This document shows positions 59,794 through 59,859 of a stretch of 59,859 nt of DNA, one piece after another; position 1 is the first letter of the stretch, and each line of letters opens with the position of its first letter. The stretch lies in the NCBI GenBank assembly GCA_049999725.1, contig JBNGIS010005747.1:1-59859 (forward strand). Reading direction: 5' to 3'. Made by a program: the position numbers and the translations under genes. This DNA comes from Haplomitrium mnioides. Lineage: Eukaryota > Marchantiophyta > Haplomitriopsida > Calobryales. Below the pieces are notes generated by a model. The model worked only from the letters and a program-made list of their open reading frames with translations. It did not search any database and was not told the origin of the DNA.

Positions 59794-59859
59794 AACAACC
59801 TCTACTTTGAACCAAGAACAGGCTACTCAAAACAGGAACTTTTTTTTTTTGGGAAAAAT
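59794..59859. other. Right edge of the satellite and unrelated sequence
   Basis: After GACTAGGAACAACC the satellite pattern stops. The remaining ~66 bp include AACAGGAAC and a run of about 13 T. Too short to classify. Confidence 0.6.

Overview
The window looks like nuclear DNA of a land plant: it holds Ty3/gypsy LTR retrotransposons with very long LTRs, a decayed gene with GT/AG-type introns, and a large short-monomer satellite. The species cannot be named from the sequence. No intact host protein gene, tRNA, rRNA or CRISPR array is visible. Most open frames are chance openings in the satellite or in the GC-rich LTRs.

Layout. (1) 1-4738: a degenerate multi-exon gene, best read as an N-terminal region of unknown function, a Lys/Ser-rich linker, a ParB/sulfiredoxin-like domain, and a beta-class (DPPY ... 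KP ... DxxxGxG order) DNA amino-methyltransferase. Its first two introns and its 3' flank carry arrays of 24-25 bp repeats with a palindromic core. The stretch ends in a sequence resembling the terminal repeat of a CACTA DNA transposon, exactly where the satellite begins. (2) 4743-15095, 25007-32915 and 46812-59793: one satellite family, about 31 kb in total, built from two related subunits of about 62 bp and 52 bp that share their first ~37 bp. Each block has its own higher-order organisation: ~735 bp 13-mers, a ~1.69 kb period, and 238 bp tetramers. (3) 15096-25006: retrotransposon 1, with 4.2 and 3.7 kb LTRs, a 5 bp target duplication, and only ~2 kb of internal DNA with a gag remnant and an acidic open frame; it has no pol. 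(4) 32916-46811: retrotransposon 2, with ~3.9 kb LTRs and decayed gag, protease, reverse transcriptase, RNase H and integrase. The two elements share LTR ends, leader, primer-binding region and polypurine tract, so element 1 looks like a non-autonomous relative that depended on element-2-type copies.

How it fits together. Both retrotransposons sit inside the satellite, and removing each one with one target copy restores a continuous satellite subunit. Decay in the transposon genes is dominated by TAG codons at conserved Gln positions, as expected from deamination of methylated CHG sites. A 10-N gap at 57184-57193 is flanked by an exact 47 bp duplication, and comparison with a paralogous copy shows that 57 bp there is an assembly artefact.
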